Source of the DNA: Coriobacteriales bacterium
GTDB lineage: Bacteria > Actinomycetota > Coriobacteriia > Coriobacteriales > UBA8131
NCBI GenBank assembly: GCA_031282405.1
Contig: JAITDU010000056.1
Coordinates: forward strand, 1 to 64,000
Reading direction: 5' to 3'
DNA: 64,000 bases
Shown piece after piece: positions 42,507 to 51,474 of this stretch (position 1 is its first letter; each line of letters starts with the position of its first letter). Position numbers and translations under genes: made by a program. Below the pieces are notes generated by a model. It was not told the DNA's origin. It ran no database searches and was given only the letters and a program-made list of their open reading frames with translations.

Positions 42507-44585
42507 ATGGCAACGAGGATAAAGGCACGGGCCCGAAAGACCGCGGCTTTGGTAGTTACTATATTGTTGATGTTGACCATTGTGCCCGGTTTGGCTTTTG
42601 CCGATAATTCGGCGGAGGGGGGGGGGCATCTCGTTGTTTTGGACACAGCAATGGTAGATGAACTCAGCCCGTTTGGCGCAACCGATAGAGAGCCGACATA
42701 TGGGATAAGTCCGCTTGCCACAACCGTAACGGATGATGCCACGTTACGTGCAGCCGTAGTAGCTGCGCCCACAGACGGCACTCTCTGCACCATTGTTTTT
42801 GGCAGCGACATTGTGCTTGTGAGCTCAGACCTGCAAATCCCAACCGACACGAACATAGCTATCGACGGGGCGGGCTACACACTCACGGCTGCTCCTGACA
42901 ACAGGGTTATCTCGCTTACAGGCGCTACCCTGACACTTGCCGGTATCACGGTTACCGGTGGTAACGCAGTCTACGATGCCTATAGCTCCACCCTGAAAGG
43001 TCTCGGCGGCGGTATCTATGCCGAGAACTCCACCATAATCCTGGACGGCAATGCCACGGTTTCCGATAACGTGGCAGGTAAGATTGGCGGCGGTATTTAT
43101 GCCAGAGCCTCCACGGTAACCTTGGCCGACTCCGCCATGGTGTCCGGCAACACAGCCGCTGATAGCGGCGGCGGCATCGCGGCCCTTGGTCTCTCCCCTG
43201 ATCTCTCCGCCGTTACTCTGAATGATTCTGCCACGGTGTCGGGCAATAGTGCTACAGGCCCAGCAAGCGTCGGCGGCGGTATCTTTGTCGCCCTCGTCAC
43301 CCTTACTCTCAACGGCTCCGCTACGGTGTCGGGCAATTCATCCATTACAGACAAGAACAGCGGCGGCGCTGGTATCTTTGCTGGTTCATCGATCGTGGAA
43401 ATGAATGAGTCCGCCACAGTGTCAAACAACACGGCCACAAACGCTGCGGGCATTTTTACCATGGAATCTACGGTTACTCTCAATGATTCCGCCACGGTAT
43501 CGAGCAATACAGCTACGGGCGATGCGGGCACGGGTGGCGGCATTGGAACCATGTTCTACGAAGACTCTACGATCACGCTTAACGGTTCTGCCACGGTATC
43601 GGGCAACACAGCCGTTGACGGCGGCGGCATCTTTGTTGGCGAGTCTAACTCTCTTGCGCTCAACGACTCCGCCACCGTGTCAAACAACACGGCCACTGAC
43701 AACGGCGGCGGCATTTACGCTGAGGACGCCTCTCTGATCATCCTCGACGACTCTGCTGCGCTGCTCGGCAATGTGGCCGGGGCTGACGGCGGCGGCATCT
43801 ATACTGATGACTATGTAACACTCTCCATTCCCACCGGCGCGACGGTGACGTTTTCCCAGAACAGATCCGCTTTGCGCTATTATCCCGATACTAGGCCACC
43901 GGTATACGATGGCGCGGAGTTTACTGGTACGGTCGTGTCCATCACGCCCTTGTGGCAAGAAGAGCCGGGCTGGGCTTTTAAGAACCTGGTGTTTAACAAC
44001 AACGACATCAACTACACCACTAACGACCCCCTCCTCGTGGTAACGTTTGATGCCAATGGCGGCACTGAGCCTGATCCCCGAGAAAAAGCGGTTGTTGCGG
44101 GCAGCCCTTATGGCGACCTCGCCGCCGTCGCGCGCGCCGGCTATACGTTTATCGGCTGGTTTACCGCGCCTGACGATACTGGCACAGAGATAACCGCCGA
44201 CACGGTGGTAGCCATAACGGCGGCTCAGGTGCTTTACGCCCACTGGTCGCCGCGCTCCTATACCGTGCGCTTTTTGGATTATGACGGCACTACCGTTTTA
44301 AGATCCGAGCAGGTGGCATATGGTGCAGCGGCTACTCCTCCAGCCGATCCACAGCGCGCGGGCTACAGCTTTACCGGCTGGGACAAGAGCTTTACCAACA
44401 TCACGGCCGATATCGACATAATCGCTCTGTACCAGGCTGATAGCGTGCCGTCTGAGCCGGATACCGAGATGCCTGCGACAGGAGATGCTTCTGTCTTGTT
44501 CCTGACCTTGGCTGCCGCAGCCTTTGTGGTGGGTGCGAGTCTGCTGGTAGTACGTTTTCGCCATCGGTCTGCTGCGACTGTCTGA
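42507..44585 (+). CDS. MPATG-anchored beta-helix surface protein with a G10 tract after the signal peptide
   Basis: ATG 42507 follows GAGGAG and opens a signal peptide (MATRIKARARKTAALVV..., cleavage near GLAFA-DN at residue 33). Ten G at 42617-42626 encode GGG at 38-40; the frame is open as sequenced, and any one-base change would truncate the protein. Then comes a parallel beta-helix made of SATVSGNTA and GGGI repeats (about 130-430), two InlB/Flg_new-type repeats (about 510-655) and a sorting signal: MPATGD, a hydrophobic helix and RFRHRSA. The protein should be sorted to the wall, possibly by a sortase such as that at 11.6 kb. An adhesin role is inferred. Confidence 0.88.
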   Translation: MATRIKARARKTAALVVTILLMLTIVPGLAFADNSAEGGGHLVVLDTAMVDELSPFGATDREPTYGISPLATTVTDDATLRAAVVAAPTDGTLCTIVFGSDIVLVSSDLQIPTDTNIAIDGAGYTLTAAPDNRVISLTGATLTLAGITVTGGNAVYDAYSSTLKGLGGGIYAENSTIILDGNATVSDNVAGKIGGGIYARASTVTLADSAMVSGNTAADSGGGIAALGLSPDLSAVTLNDSATVSGNSATGPASVGGGIFVALVTLTLNGSATVSGNSSITDKNSGGAGIFAGSSIVEMNESATVSNNTATNAAGIFTMESTVTLNDSATVSSNTATGDAGTGGGIGTMFYEDSTITLNGSATVSGNTAVDGGGIFVGESNSLALNDSATVSNNTATDNGGGIYAEDASLIILDDSAALLGNVAGADGGGIYTDDYVTLSIPTGATVTFSQNRSALRYYPDTRPPVYDGAEFTGTVVSITPLWQEEPGWAFKNLVFNNNDINYTTNDPLLVVTFDANGGTEPDPREKAVVAGSPYGDLAAVARAGYTFIGWFTAPDDTGTEITADTVVAITAAQVLYAHWSPRSYTVRFLDYDGTTVLRSEQVAYGAAATPPADPQRAGYSFTGWDKSFTNITADIDIIALYQADSVPSEPDTEMPATGDASVLFLTLAAAAFVVGASLLVVRFRHRSAATV
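42617..42626 (+). repeat. G10 homopolymer, candidate contingency tract
   Basis: Ten consecutive G followed by CATC, the same G10-CATC string found in pilin cassettes 1, 3 and 4. It sits four codons after the predicted signal cleavage site. Confidence 0.75.
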
Positions 44586-44769
44586 CCCACTGACGCAGGC
44601 GATATTTGCGGAGCAGCATTGCCAAAGAGGCGTTGCGGGAGCGAGGACTGTCTGAGGGTAGCACTTACTTTGTGTCAAAGTAAGTGCTACCCGAGTTCCG
44701 CAGTTGCAACGACTCTTTGACAATGCGGGTGCGGAGTCATGAGCCTGCGTCAGTGGGTCAGACAGTCGC
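44574..44769. repeat. 196-bp imperfect inverted repeat (foldback element or large terminator)
   Basis: Outer arms of 27 bp (44574-44600 and 44743-44769, starting GCGACTGTCTGACCC) are perfectly complementary. Inner arms GGGTAGCACTTACTTTG (44656-44672) and its complement (44676-44692) are perfect around a 3-nt loop. Between them GCATTG-CAAAGAG-CGTTGC segments also pair. The left arm covers the last codons and stop of the surface-protein gene. It lies between convergent genes. Confidence 0.8.
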
Positions 44770-44840
44770 TCTGGGATTGAAAAGACGCGGGGACTGTCCG
44801 TAAGTCTCTCCAGGCACTTACGCCACAGGTAGCAGGTGCT

Positions 44841-46301
44841 TTACCAGCCCAGAATCTGCATGACGAACAGACTTATACTTAGCAGGATAATCGACCCGAC
44901 CACGACAACACTCAGGATGTTGGCAACGCGACCGTTGGCCCACCGTCCCATGACGCGGCGATTGTTGATCAAAAACAGCAAAAACACCAAAAGTACCGGC
45001 AACAGGACGCCATTAACGATCTGGGCTGTAAGCATGATACCCATCAGGCCAACGTCGGGTATAAGCACGATAACGCAGCCAAAGGCGATAATGGCGGTAA
45101 TAATGCCCTTATAGGCCGCCGCCTCGCTCCAACTGCGCCCGGAGCCATGCTCCCAGCCAAAAGCCTCGCAAATCGCATAAGACGTGGTTATAGGTAGCAC
45201 GCAAGCCGCCAGAAACGACGCGCCCGTAAGCCCCACGCCGAACAGGTACTGGGCAGCGGCACCCACGGTAGGCTCCAGCGCTTTGGCAGCATCTGCAGCA
45301 TCTGCGACCTCGATCCCCTGTCCAAACAATACCGTTCCTGTTGTTATCATGATAAACCAGACCACCAAACAGGCAACGACGGCGCCGCTGAGCACGTCAA
45401 TGCGTAAGAAGAACAGATCTTTGACCGTCGAGCCCCGCTCTACAACATTAGATTGGCCAAAAAAGATCATCCAAGGCGCTACCGTGGTACCTATAATCGC
45501 AATGATGAGGGCAATGAAACCGCTCTCCAATGACACCGAAGGCACGACAGTATGCGCTGCCACCTCATTCCAGTTTGGCCCGCTGATAAAAGCAGCAATA
45601 ACATAGGTGAGAAAAACCAGGCTGATTATCAAAAATATCCGCTCAGTGCGGCGATAAGAGCCGCCCATCAGCAGCGCCCATATAGCGAGTCCGGCCACCG
45701 GCACGCTGATGTATTTGCTGACCCCAAACAGTTCCATGCCGGCAGCGATGCCAGCGAACTCACTGAGTGTGGTGCCACTGTTGGCCACCAGCAAAGCCAG
45801 CATTGCCAGCGTGGTGAGCTTGAGGCTAAAGTTTTCGCGGATGAGCGCCGCAAAGCCCTTGCCGGTAACAGCACCCATGCGTGCCGCGCTTTCCTGAACG
45901 ACCATCAAGAAGAGCATGGCAACCGGAACAGCCCACAACATCCCCAGGCCAAACTGAGCGCCGGCGACCGAGAATGTCGAGATGCCTCCGGCATCGTTTC
46001 CGGCCAGCTCGGCGATTATCCCCGGCCCGGCCGACGCTAAAATCAACAGTATCAGCGGTTTTTTGTTGACCGGTACAGGTGGGTCGCCTTTGTCTATCTG
46101 CTGTGCGGGTAGATTGCCTTTGTCCGCCTGAAGAGGCTGGTCGCCCTGCATCGCGGACAGACCCTTTTGAATTGACAGCTTGTTGTCCGCTGCAGAAAGC
46201 CCACGGGGCACCGACGGGGCAGACCTGCTCACGATGCCAGAATCCTGGTCGTTGCCAAGAGGCTGGCTGCTCGCACCAGTATGTGTGAACCTGTTTGTCA
46301 T
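44841..46301 (-). CDS. NRAMP-superfamily metal transporter, NRMT-like (possible Mg2+ carrier)
   Basis: The 486-residue protein has a ~78-residue polar N-terminus and 11 or so hydrophobic segments with the NRAMP fold pattern. The TM1 metal motif DPGN of classical NRAMPs reads DAGG here (AGNDAGGISTF), and the TM6 metal-ligand segment, normally containing M-P-H, reads TTVAPWMIFFGQ, so the methionine is replaced by alanine. NRAMP-related Mg2+ transporters such as that of Eggerthella lenta lack this Met. It follows the MgtE-like gene by 15 bp in one operon, which supports Mg2+. Substrate is inferred. Confidence 0.82.
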   Translation of the reverse strand: MTNRFTHTGASSQPLGNDQDSGIVSRSAPSVPRGLSAADNKLSIQKGLSAMQGDQPLQADKGNLPAQQIDKGDPPVPVNKKPLILLILASAGPGIIAELAGNDAGGISTFSVAGAQFGLGMLWAVPVAMLFLMVVQESAARMGAVTGKGFAALIRENFSLKLTTLAMLALLVANSGTTLSEFAGIAAGMELFGVSKYISVPVAGLAIWALLMGGSYRRTERIFLIISLVFLTYVIAAFISGPNWNEVAAHTVVPSVSLESGFIALIIAIIGTTVAPWMIFFGQSNVVERGSTVKDLFFLRIDVLSGAVVACLVVWFIMITTGTVLFGQGIEVADAADAAKALEPTVGAAAQYLFGVGLTGASFLAACVLPITTSYAICEAFGWEHGSGRSWSEAAAYKGIITAIIAFGCVIVLIPDVGLMGIMLTAQIVNGVLLPVLLVFLLFLINNRRVMGRWANGRVANILSVVVVGSIILLSISLFVMQILGW

Positions 46302-46316
46302 AATACCGACAACTCG

Positions 46317-48170
46317 CTAGAGCACAACACCAAGCTGTGGGAGAAGATAGCTGAACCCCAGTTGCACACCCAGGCTCAATAACATCACTAACAGCGTAAC
46401 GCCGACGCTGGAAATTTCCCTGTCCTTGTCAAGGCGTCGGCGTCCATAGATAGTGATCAACACAGAAGAGACCAGCACTACAAAGGCGGTGGCAACGGCT
46501 GCCAGACAGGCAACGCCTATGCTGCTTGCCTGGATACCGTCTAAGACCGACCCACTTAGATTGAGAGCGCTAAAGTCCAGTGCGCCGCGCAAGGCAAAAC
46601 TCAAGAGTAAGCCCAAGATAACAACCACCGCAGCCACTACCAAATTGCGTACAAACAGCCGCGAGATAGCAGCTGTTGTGTCTTTGCTGCCATATTCCAG
46701 CAAATCGTTGATGGAGGCTGTAACAGAGTTGTCCGCCAAGAGCAGTACAAAAGGTGCCAGAACCAGTGCTGCGGCAAACGTGGGCAGGCCTCCGGCCATG
46801 GTAATCAACAGAGCTGATACCACCCAGACGACGAACCAGAGCATCTTCCTGAGCACCCATTTGAGCAAACGACCAGTGCCTGCTATCTCGGCATCTTTGG
46901 CATTGGCCGCAGCGCCGACTATCTGTAAATCTTCGCTGTGTTCTTCTTCTAAGACATCGAAGGCATCATCAACGGTAACTATGCCCAGCAACCGTTTATT
47001 CTCGTCTACTACGGGGAGCGCCAGCAAATCATATTTGGAAATGGTATCGGCTACCTCCTCCTGGTCCTCATCCGGGCTTACGGTTATTAATTCATGCTCA
47101 CTCAGGTCATAAACGCGTGTGTCGCCCTTGGCCAAGAGCAGAGTGCGCAGACTCAGGGCACCACTGAGCTGTCCGCCCTCGCTGATAGTGTATACATAGC
47201 TCACGCTCTCCATCTGTTCGCTCAGCGAGCGGAGTTTCTCAATAGTCTCCAGTACCGTAGCGTCGTCTTGTACCGCGACAAACTCCGGGGTCATAATGCC
47301 ACCCGCGGTTTTTTCCTTGTAACCCAAAAGCGAACGGATACGGCTGGAATCCTGAACTCCCATGAGCCATAGCAGTTTTTCGGCCTTTTCGTAGGGCAGG
47401 TCGCCAATGACGTCGGCGGCATCGTCGGGATCCATGGATGCCAAAAGCTCCGAGGCATCAGAGTCGCTCATGTCGTCGATCAAGTCGGTCTGGTATTCAT
47501 CTTCCAGCTCACTTAGAGTCTCGGCAGCCTGTTGAGCATCAAGATGCTCAAACACCTTGGCCCGCTGTTGGGGGTCCAGCTGCTCTAAGATATCGGCCAC
47601 GTCGGCAGGGTGCAACTCGCGCAGGCGCTTGTGAGTCACCGATAGCTTGAGTGCCGAGAGGTCGCGGTCTACCAAATCCATGTAATTCCAGGCAATGATG
47701 TTTTCTTCTAAAGGACGCCCTACAAGCTTGGCCAGCCCACCTATCAGTCGCTCCAGCCAAGGCGCCAAAGAGCGCAGGATGCCTAAAATACCTACCTCCG
47801 CGCCCAAAAGCCGTAGTTGTTTTCCGCTTTGCGAGAGTTTAAGGTCGTTGACACGCACCACCTTAAGCCCGCGCGTGTCCACTATCTGCTTGTTCAACAG
47901 GTCGCGTGCCAATAAAAGTTCATCAGGTTGTAGATACGAGAAGCGGATGTCGTGGCTGGCGGCGTCAAGCTCGATTTTCTCTCCATCGAAAGCCTTGACA
48001 TATTTGCGCCAAGACACCATGAACGGCGTCTTTGCCGGGCCCTTGAAGGCAAGCGACGTTATCCGTGGAAAGACTTCGCCGGTCTGGATGGCGATGTCGT
48101 TGATCGTGCCGATCTCGACGCCGTTGGCATCAATGACCGGTCGACCGAGCATCTGAGTAAGGTAAAGCAT
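46317..48170 (-). CDS. MgtE-like protein with PRC-barrel, MgtE_N and CBS domains
   Basis: The 617-residue protein has two PRC-barrel-like segments (about 1-75 and 85-150), an MgtE N-domain (LHPADVADILEQLDPQQRAKV, DPDDAADVIGDLP, about 180-290), paired CBS domains (GGIMTPEFVAV; VVDENKRLLGIVTVDDAF, about 295-420) and a membrane region of about five helices. The membrane part is poorly conserved relative to MgtE and I cannot find the usual GN-containing pore motif, so it may be a regulatory or divergent transporter. It is the first gene of an operon with the NRAMP-like gene. Confidence 0.8.
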   Translation of the reverse strand: MLYLTQMLGRPVIDANGVEIGTINDIAIQTGEVFPRITSLAFKGPAKTPFMVSWRKYVKAFDGEKIELDAASHDIRFSYLQPDELLLARDLLNKQIVDTRGLKVVRVNDLKLSQSGKQLRLLGAEVGILGILRSLAPWLERLIGGLAKLVGRPLEENIIAWNYMDLVDRDLSALKLSVTHKRLRELHPADVADILEQLDPQQRAKVFEHLDAQQAAETLSELEDEYQTDLIDDMSDSDASELLASMDPDDAADVIGDLPYEKAEKLLWLMGVQDSSRIRSLLGYKEKTAGGIMTPEFVAVQDDATVLETIEKLRSLSEQMESVSYVYTISEGGQLSGALSLRTLLLAKGDTRVYDLSEHELITVSPDEDQEEVADTISKYDLLALPVVDENKRLLGIVTVDDAFDVLEEEHSEDLQIVGAAANAKDAEIAGTGRLLKWVLRKMLWFVVWVVSALLITMAGGLPTFAAALVLAPFVLLLADNSVTASINDLLEYGSKDTTAAISRLFVRNLVVAAVVVILGLLLSFALRGALDFSALNLSGSVLDGIQASSIGVACLAAVATAFVVLVSSVLITIYGRRRLDKDREISSVGVTLLVMLLSLGVQLGFSYLLPQLGVVL

Positions 48171-48691
48171 GATCAGTCTCCCTGGTTATGGCGGTGTTTG
48201 TCCCACGGCCACTGTCCTTAAGGAGACGCGGCAGGAGAGAAGACGACGAGCCTGTATGCACACCACAAGGTATGGGCGCGCAGTCAGGCCGCTTCGCGAC
48301 TCCCCGAGGGGACTAACAACTGTGAGGATGGTCTAAACCGCTCACTTCAGCCCTTTCTCTTTGCCGACAGAATTAAGGATGCCGGGCGTGTACACTCCGC
48401 GATGCTCCCGCAGTTCCTGCGGTTTTTGCGGCTTACGCACATAGACAAGCCCGCAGGCATTGCCTATAATTCCGGGTATCCCGACGTGCCCATACGGGGG
48501 CACAACCTAGTAATTCTAGCTGTTCGACGAAGAAATGCAAGTGCGCACGGATAACCAACAGTAAAACTAACAGCAAAAACGGCAAGAATCCCAGCGTTCA
48601 AACAACAGAGGACTCCACAGAATAAAACGAACTGCATGCCAAAATGGATGGTACTGATGAAGAGTGCCGAACCCAAGAGAGAGGTAGCGCA
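48171..48691. other. Divergent intergenic region between mgtE-like and aldo/keto reductase genes
   Basis: This 521-bp gap should hold promoters and leaders for both directions. On the minus strand the leader of the MgtE-like gene is long enough for a metal riboswitch, but I could not match it to the M-box or yybP-ykoY consensus. No coding frame is convincing. GAGAGG at about 48678 is the Shine-Dalgarno of the reductase. Confidence 0.45.
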
Positions 48692-49819
48692 ATGATGAAT
48701 TATCTTGACAACGAGACAGCCAAACTCGGATTTGGGTTGATGCGTCTGCCCCGTATTGATGGCGACATAGATATTGAGCAAGTCAAAGAGATGGTCGACC
48801 TGTTCCTAGAGCGGGGTTTTGTCTATTTTGATACAGCGTATGGCTATGAAGGCTCCGAGGATGCCATAAAACGGGCGCTCGTAGATCGCTATCCACGCAG
48901 CAGTTATCTCTTAGCCACGAAACTACCGGCTTGGAACGCGCCTTCCAAAAAAGATGCCGAGAAAATGTTTTACACCTCGTTGGAGCGTACACAGGCGGGC
49001 TACTTCGATTACTACCTGCTCCATAACCTGGGCGCCCATCGTACCGCGTATTTTGATGAATACGGTATCTGGGATTTTCTCAGCAAGCGCAAAGAAGAGG
49101 GGCTCATCAAGCATCTGGGATTTTCGATGCATGACAAGGCCACCTTGTTGAAGAGAATTCTTGCCGAGCATCCCGAGATGGAGTTCGTGCAATTGCAACT
49201 CAACTATGCCGACTGGGAAAACCCCCGGGTTGAGGCCCGGTTGTGCTATGAGGTCGCTCGGGAACATAACATACCAATAATCGCCATGGAGCCGGTCAAG
49301 GGCGGCGATCTTACCATCTTGCCGCCAAAGGCTGTTGAATTGTTTACGCATGCCGACCAGGAAGCGTCGTTGGCCTCGTGGGCCATCCGCTTTACGGCCT
49401 CGCTCAAAGGTGTTCCTGTTGTGCTCTCCGGTATGTCCAACCTTGAGCAGATGCGCGATAACCTCAATTTTATGGCCAATCTGCGACCGCTCGATGCCAG
49501 CGAGATGGCAGTTATCGAGCAGGTACGTACCGAGATCGACAAGGTACCCACTGTGCCGTGCACAGCCTGCGACTACTGTCTGCCGGAGTGCCCGCAAACC
49601 ATCAATATACCGGGCATCTTTGAAGCATTGAACAAATACTTGCGTTATCATAACGCCGGTACTGCACGGTTCACGTACCGCTGGAACACCGACGGTCATA
49701 AGATGGGCCGAGCCTCTCAGTGCAGCGAATGCGGCAGTTGCGAGGAGGTCTGTACACAGCAGATCGATATCATCGACGAGCTTAAGAGGGCGCGCGAGCT
49801 GCTGGAAGATCCAGCATAA
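48692..49819 (+). CDS. Aldo/keto reductase with C-terminal ferredoxin-like 4Fe-4S domain
   Basis: The 375-residue protein has the AKR (TIM-barrel) pattern: LGFGLMRLP, FDTAYGYEGSE with the catalytic Tyr/Asp region, LATKLP with Lys, YYLLHNL with His near 116, and IAMEPVKGG. The C-terminus adds two clusters, CTACDYCLPECP and CSECGSCEEVC. This AKR-ferredoxin architecture is common in anaerobes; the substrate is unknown. ATG 48692 (or 48695) follows GAGG. It is convergent with purB. Confidence 0.9.
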   Translation: MMNYLDNETAKLGFGLMRLPRIDGDIDIEQVKEMVDLFLERGFVYFDTAYGYEGSEDAIKRALVDRYPRSSYLLATKLPAWNAPSKKDAEKMFYTSLERTQAGYFDYYLLHNLGAHRTAYFDEYGIWDFLSKRKEEGLIKHLGFSMHDKATLLKRILAEHPEMEFVQLQLNYADWENPRVEARLCYEVAREHNIPIIAMEPVKGGDLTILPPKAVELFTHADQEASLASWAIRFTASLKGVPVVLSGMSNLEQMRDNLNFMANLRPLDASEMAVIEQVRTEIDKVPTVPCTACDYCLPECPQTINIPGIFEALNKYLRYHNAGTARFTYRWNTDGHKMGRASQCSECGSCEEVCTQQIDIIDELKRARELLEDPA

Positions 49820-49841
49820 GCAGGTTATACCATTATAATAG

Positions 49842-51371
49842 CTAATAGCTATTAGAGAAGTCCAATTCCCGGAGCCTGTCAAATAGTACCGAGATGTTGC
49901 CAAGGAAGTTCCAGGGATCAAACAGAGCCCCCAGACTTTCGGCGTCCAGCGTCTTGTTTTTGTCACCAAGCAGTGCCGCTACGTCTTTATCTCTCATCAA
50001 CAGTTCTTTGAAGTCCGGCCCCAAACGTGCTGCCTGGATGTCTTGCCAAACGATCATGGCATTGCGCTGAACGATTTCGTAGGCGTGTTCGCGTCTCAGG
50101 CCGCTGGTCACCAGCGCCAAGAGTACCTTGCTGGAATATATCAGGCCGCGGGTACGTTCGAGATTGGCCCGGCAGTTTTGCGGATAGACTTGCAGGCCGT
50201 CTACGACCCACTGTGTCTTGGCCAGGATATAGTCCAGTGCTATGAACGAGTCCGTCAATGCCACGCGCTCGGCACTGGAGTGCGAGATGTCACGCTCGTG
50301 CCACAGAGCTACGTTGTCCAGGGCAACCTGGGCATTGGCCTTGATGACCCGCGCTAAGCCACAGATGCGTTCGCAGGTGATGGGGTTGCGCTTGTGGGGC
50401 ATGGCCGAGGAACCCTTTTGGCCCTGAGTAAAGGGTTCCTCGGCTTCCAGGGTGTCGGTCTTTTGCAGGGCGCGTACTTCGGTCGCTATCTGCTCAAGGG
50501 TAGCAGCGCAACCGGCCAGCGCAACTGCTACATGGGCGTGATTATCGCGAGCTATTATCTGAGTAGAGAGCGGATCGCAGGTCAGGCCCAGATGTTCACA
50601 GACAAAGGCTTCCACACGAGGATCGATGCTGGAATAGGAGCCTACGGCCCCAGAAATCGCCCCACGCGCTGCCGAGAGTTCCCGGGCTGTGACAAGTCGT
50701 TGCTCAGCGCGTTTGAGCGCCCAGGCCCACGCGCCAAACTTCATGCCAAAAACCATCGGCTCAGCGTGGATACCATGGGTACGCCCTACGCACAGTGTGT
50801 CCTTGTACTCAAAGGCCCGTCGTTTACAACGTGCGCCCAACGTGCGCACCGCTGCCAGTATGAGATCGAGTGCCTGGGTTATCTGATAGCTCAGCGCGGT
50901 GTCGCCCAAATCCGAGGAGGTCATGCCGTAGTGCAACCAACGCGACAGTTTGGGCAGACGTTCATCGGCGGTATCAGCGCTGCCGCGGTCGTCGACACTG
51001 GCAGCGGCGCTATCGTGAGTGCCGCCAGCATCGGCAGTATCAGCGCCGGCACTACCACCAGCCTCGCCAGCATCGGCAGTATCAGCGCCGGCACTCTCAT
51101 TGGCACCGGCAACACCGGCGTCCACATGCTGCGCCAAATTTGTAAGAAAAGCGATGACGTCGTGATTGGTGACTTCTTCAAGCCTGGCTATCTCTTTACT
51201 ATCAAAAGCGGCGTATTTGCGTATCTGGGCAGCCTCTTCAACGCTTATACCAAAGCCGCCCAGTTGAGCTGTGGCCTCGCAAGCCAAGACTTCGATTTCC
51301 TGCCAGATAGCATATTTATTCTCAAGGGAGAATATCCTGGTCATTTCATCACGTGCATACCGTTCAATCAT
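49842..51371 (-). CDS. purB: Adenylosuccinate lyase with internal repeat insertion
   Basis: PurB cleaves SAICAR and adenylosuccinate. Motifs: MIERYARDEM at the start, HYGMTSSDLGDTA, RTHGIHAEP, and the signature GSSAMPHKRNPI near 310. ATG at 51371 follows AGGAGG. At 509 residues it is about 75 longer than the usual ~430; residues about 84-137 are an Ala/Gly/Asp/Ser repeat (SAGADTADAG twice) inserted between the first helical region and the substrate loop HYGMTSSD. Confidence 0.94.
   Translation of the reverse strand: MIERYARDEMTRIFSLENKYAIWQEIEVLACEATAQLGGFGISVEEAAQIRKYAAFDSKEIARLEEVTNHDVIAFLTNLAQHVDAGVAGANESAGADTADAGEAGGSAGADTADAGGTHDSAAASVDDRGSADTADERLPKLSRWLHYGMTSSDLGDTALSYQITQALDLILAAVRTLGARCKRRAFEYKDTLCVGRTHGIHAEPMVFGMKFGAWAWALKRAEQRLVTARELSAARGAISGAVGSYSSIDPRVEAFVCEHLGLTCDPLSTQIIARDNHAHVAVALAGCAATLEQIATEVRALQKTDTLEAEEPFTQGQKGSSAMPHKRNPITCERICGLARVIKANAQVALDNVALWHERDISHSSAERVALTDSFIALDYILAKTQWVVDGLQVYPQNCRANLERTRGLIYSSKVLLALVTSGLRREHAYEIVQRNAMIVWQDIQAARLGPDFKELLMRDKDVAALLGDKNKTLDAESLGALFDPWNFLGNISVLFDRLRELDFSNSY
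51024..51095. repeat. 30-bp direct repeat within purB
   Basis: Identical 30-mers (starting GCCAGCATCGGCAGTATCAG) lie at 51024-51053 and 51066-51095, 42 bp apart, with degenerate copies nearby (GCGGTATCAGCGCTGCCGC at about 50968). The offset is a multiple of 3, so expansion keeps the purB frame. Confidence 0.85.
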
Positions 51372-51474
51372 TGCTTACCTCCTGGTATTGGGGTACGACC
51401 TGTCAAGTCATATCCGCGGTGCTTAATCACTGACTGCTTTTTAGTGTCCATGCAGTGCGCGCTATGCATGGGTA

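Noticed and set aside
48171-48400. Mg2+ (M-box) or Mn2+ riboswitch before the MgtE-like gene
   Set aside because: Read on the minus strand, the leader does not show the conserved blocks of either class. A covariance-model search would decide.
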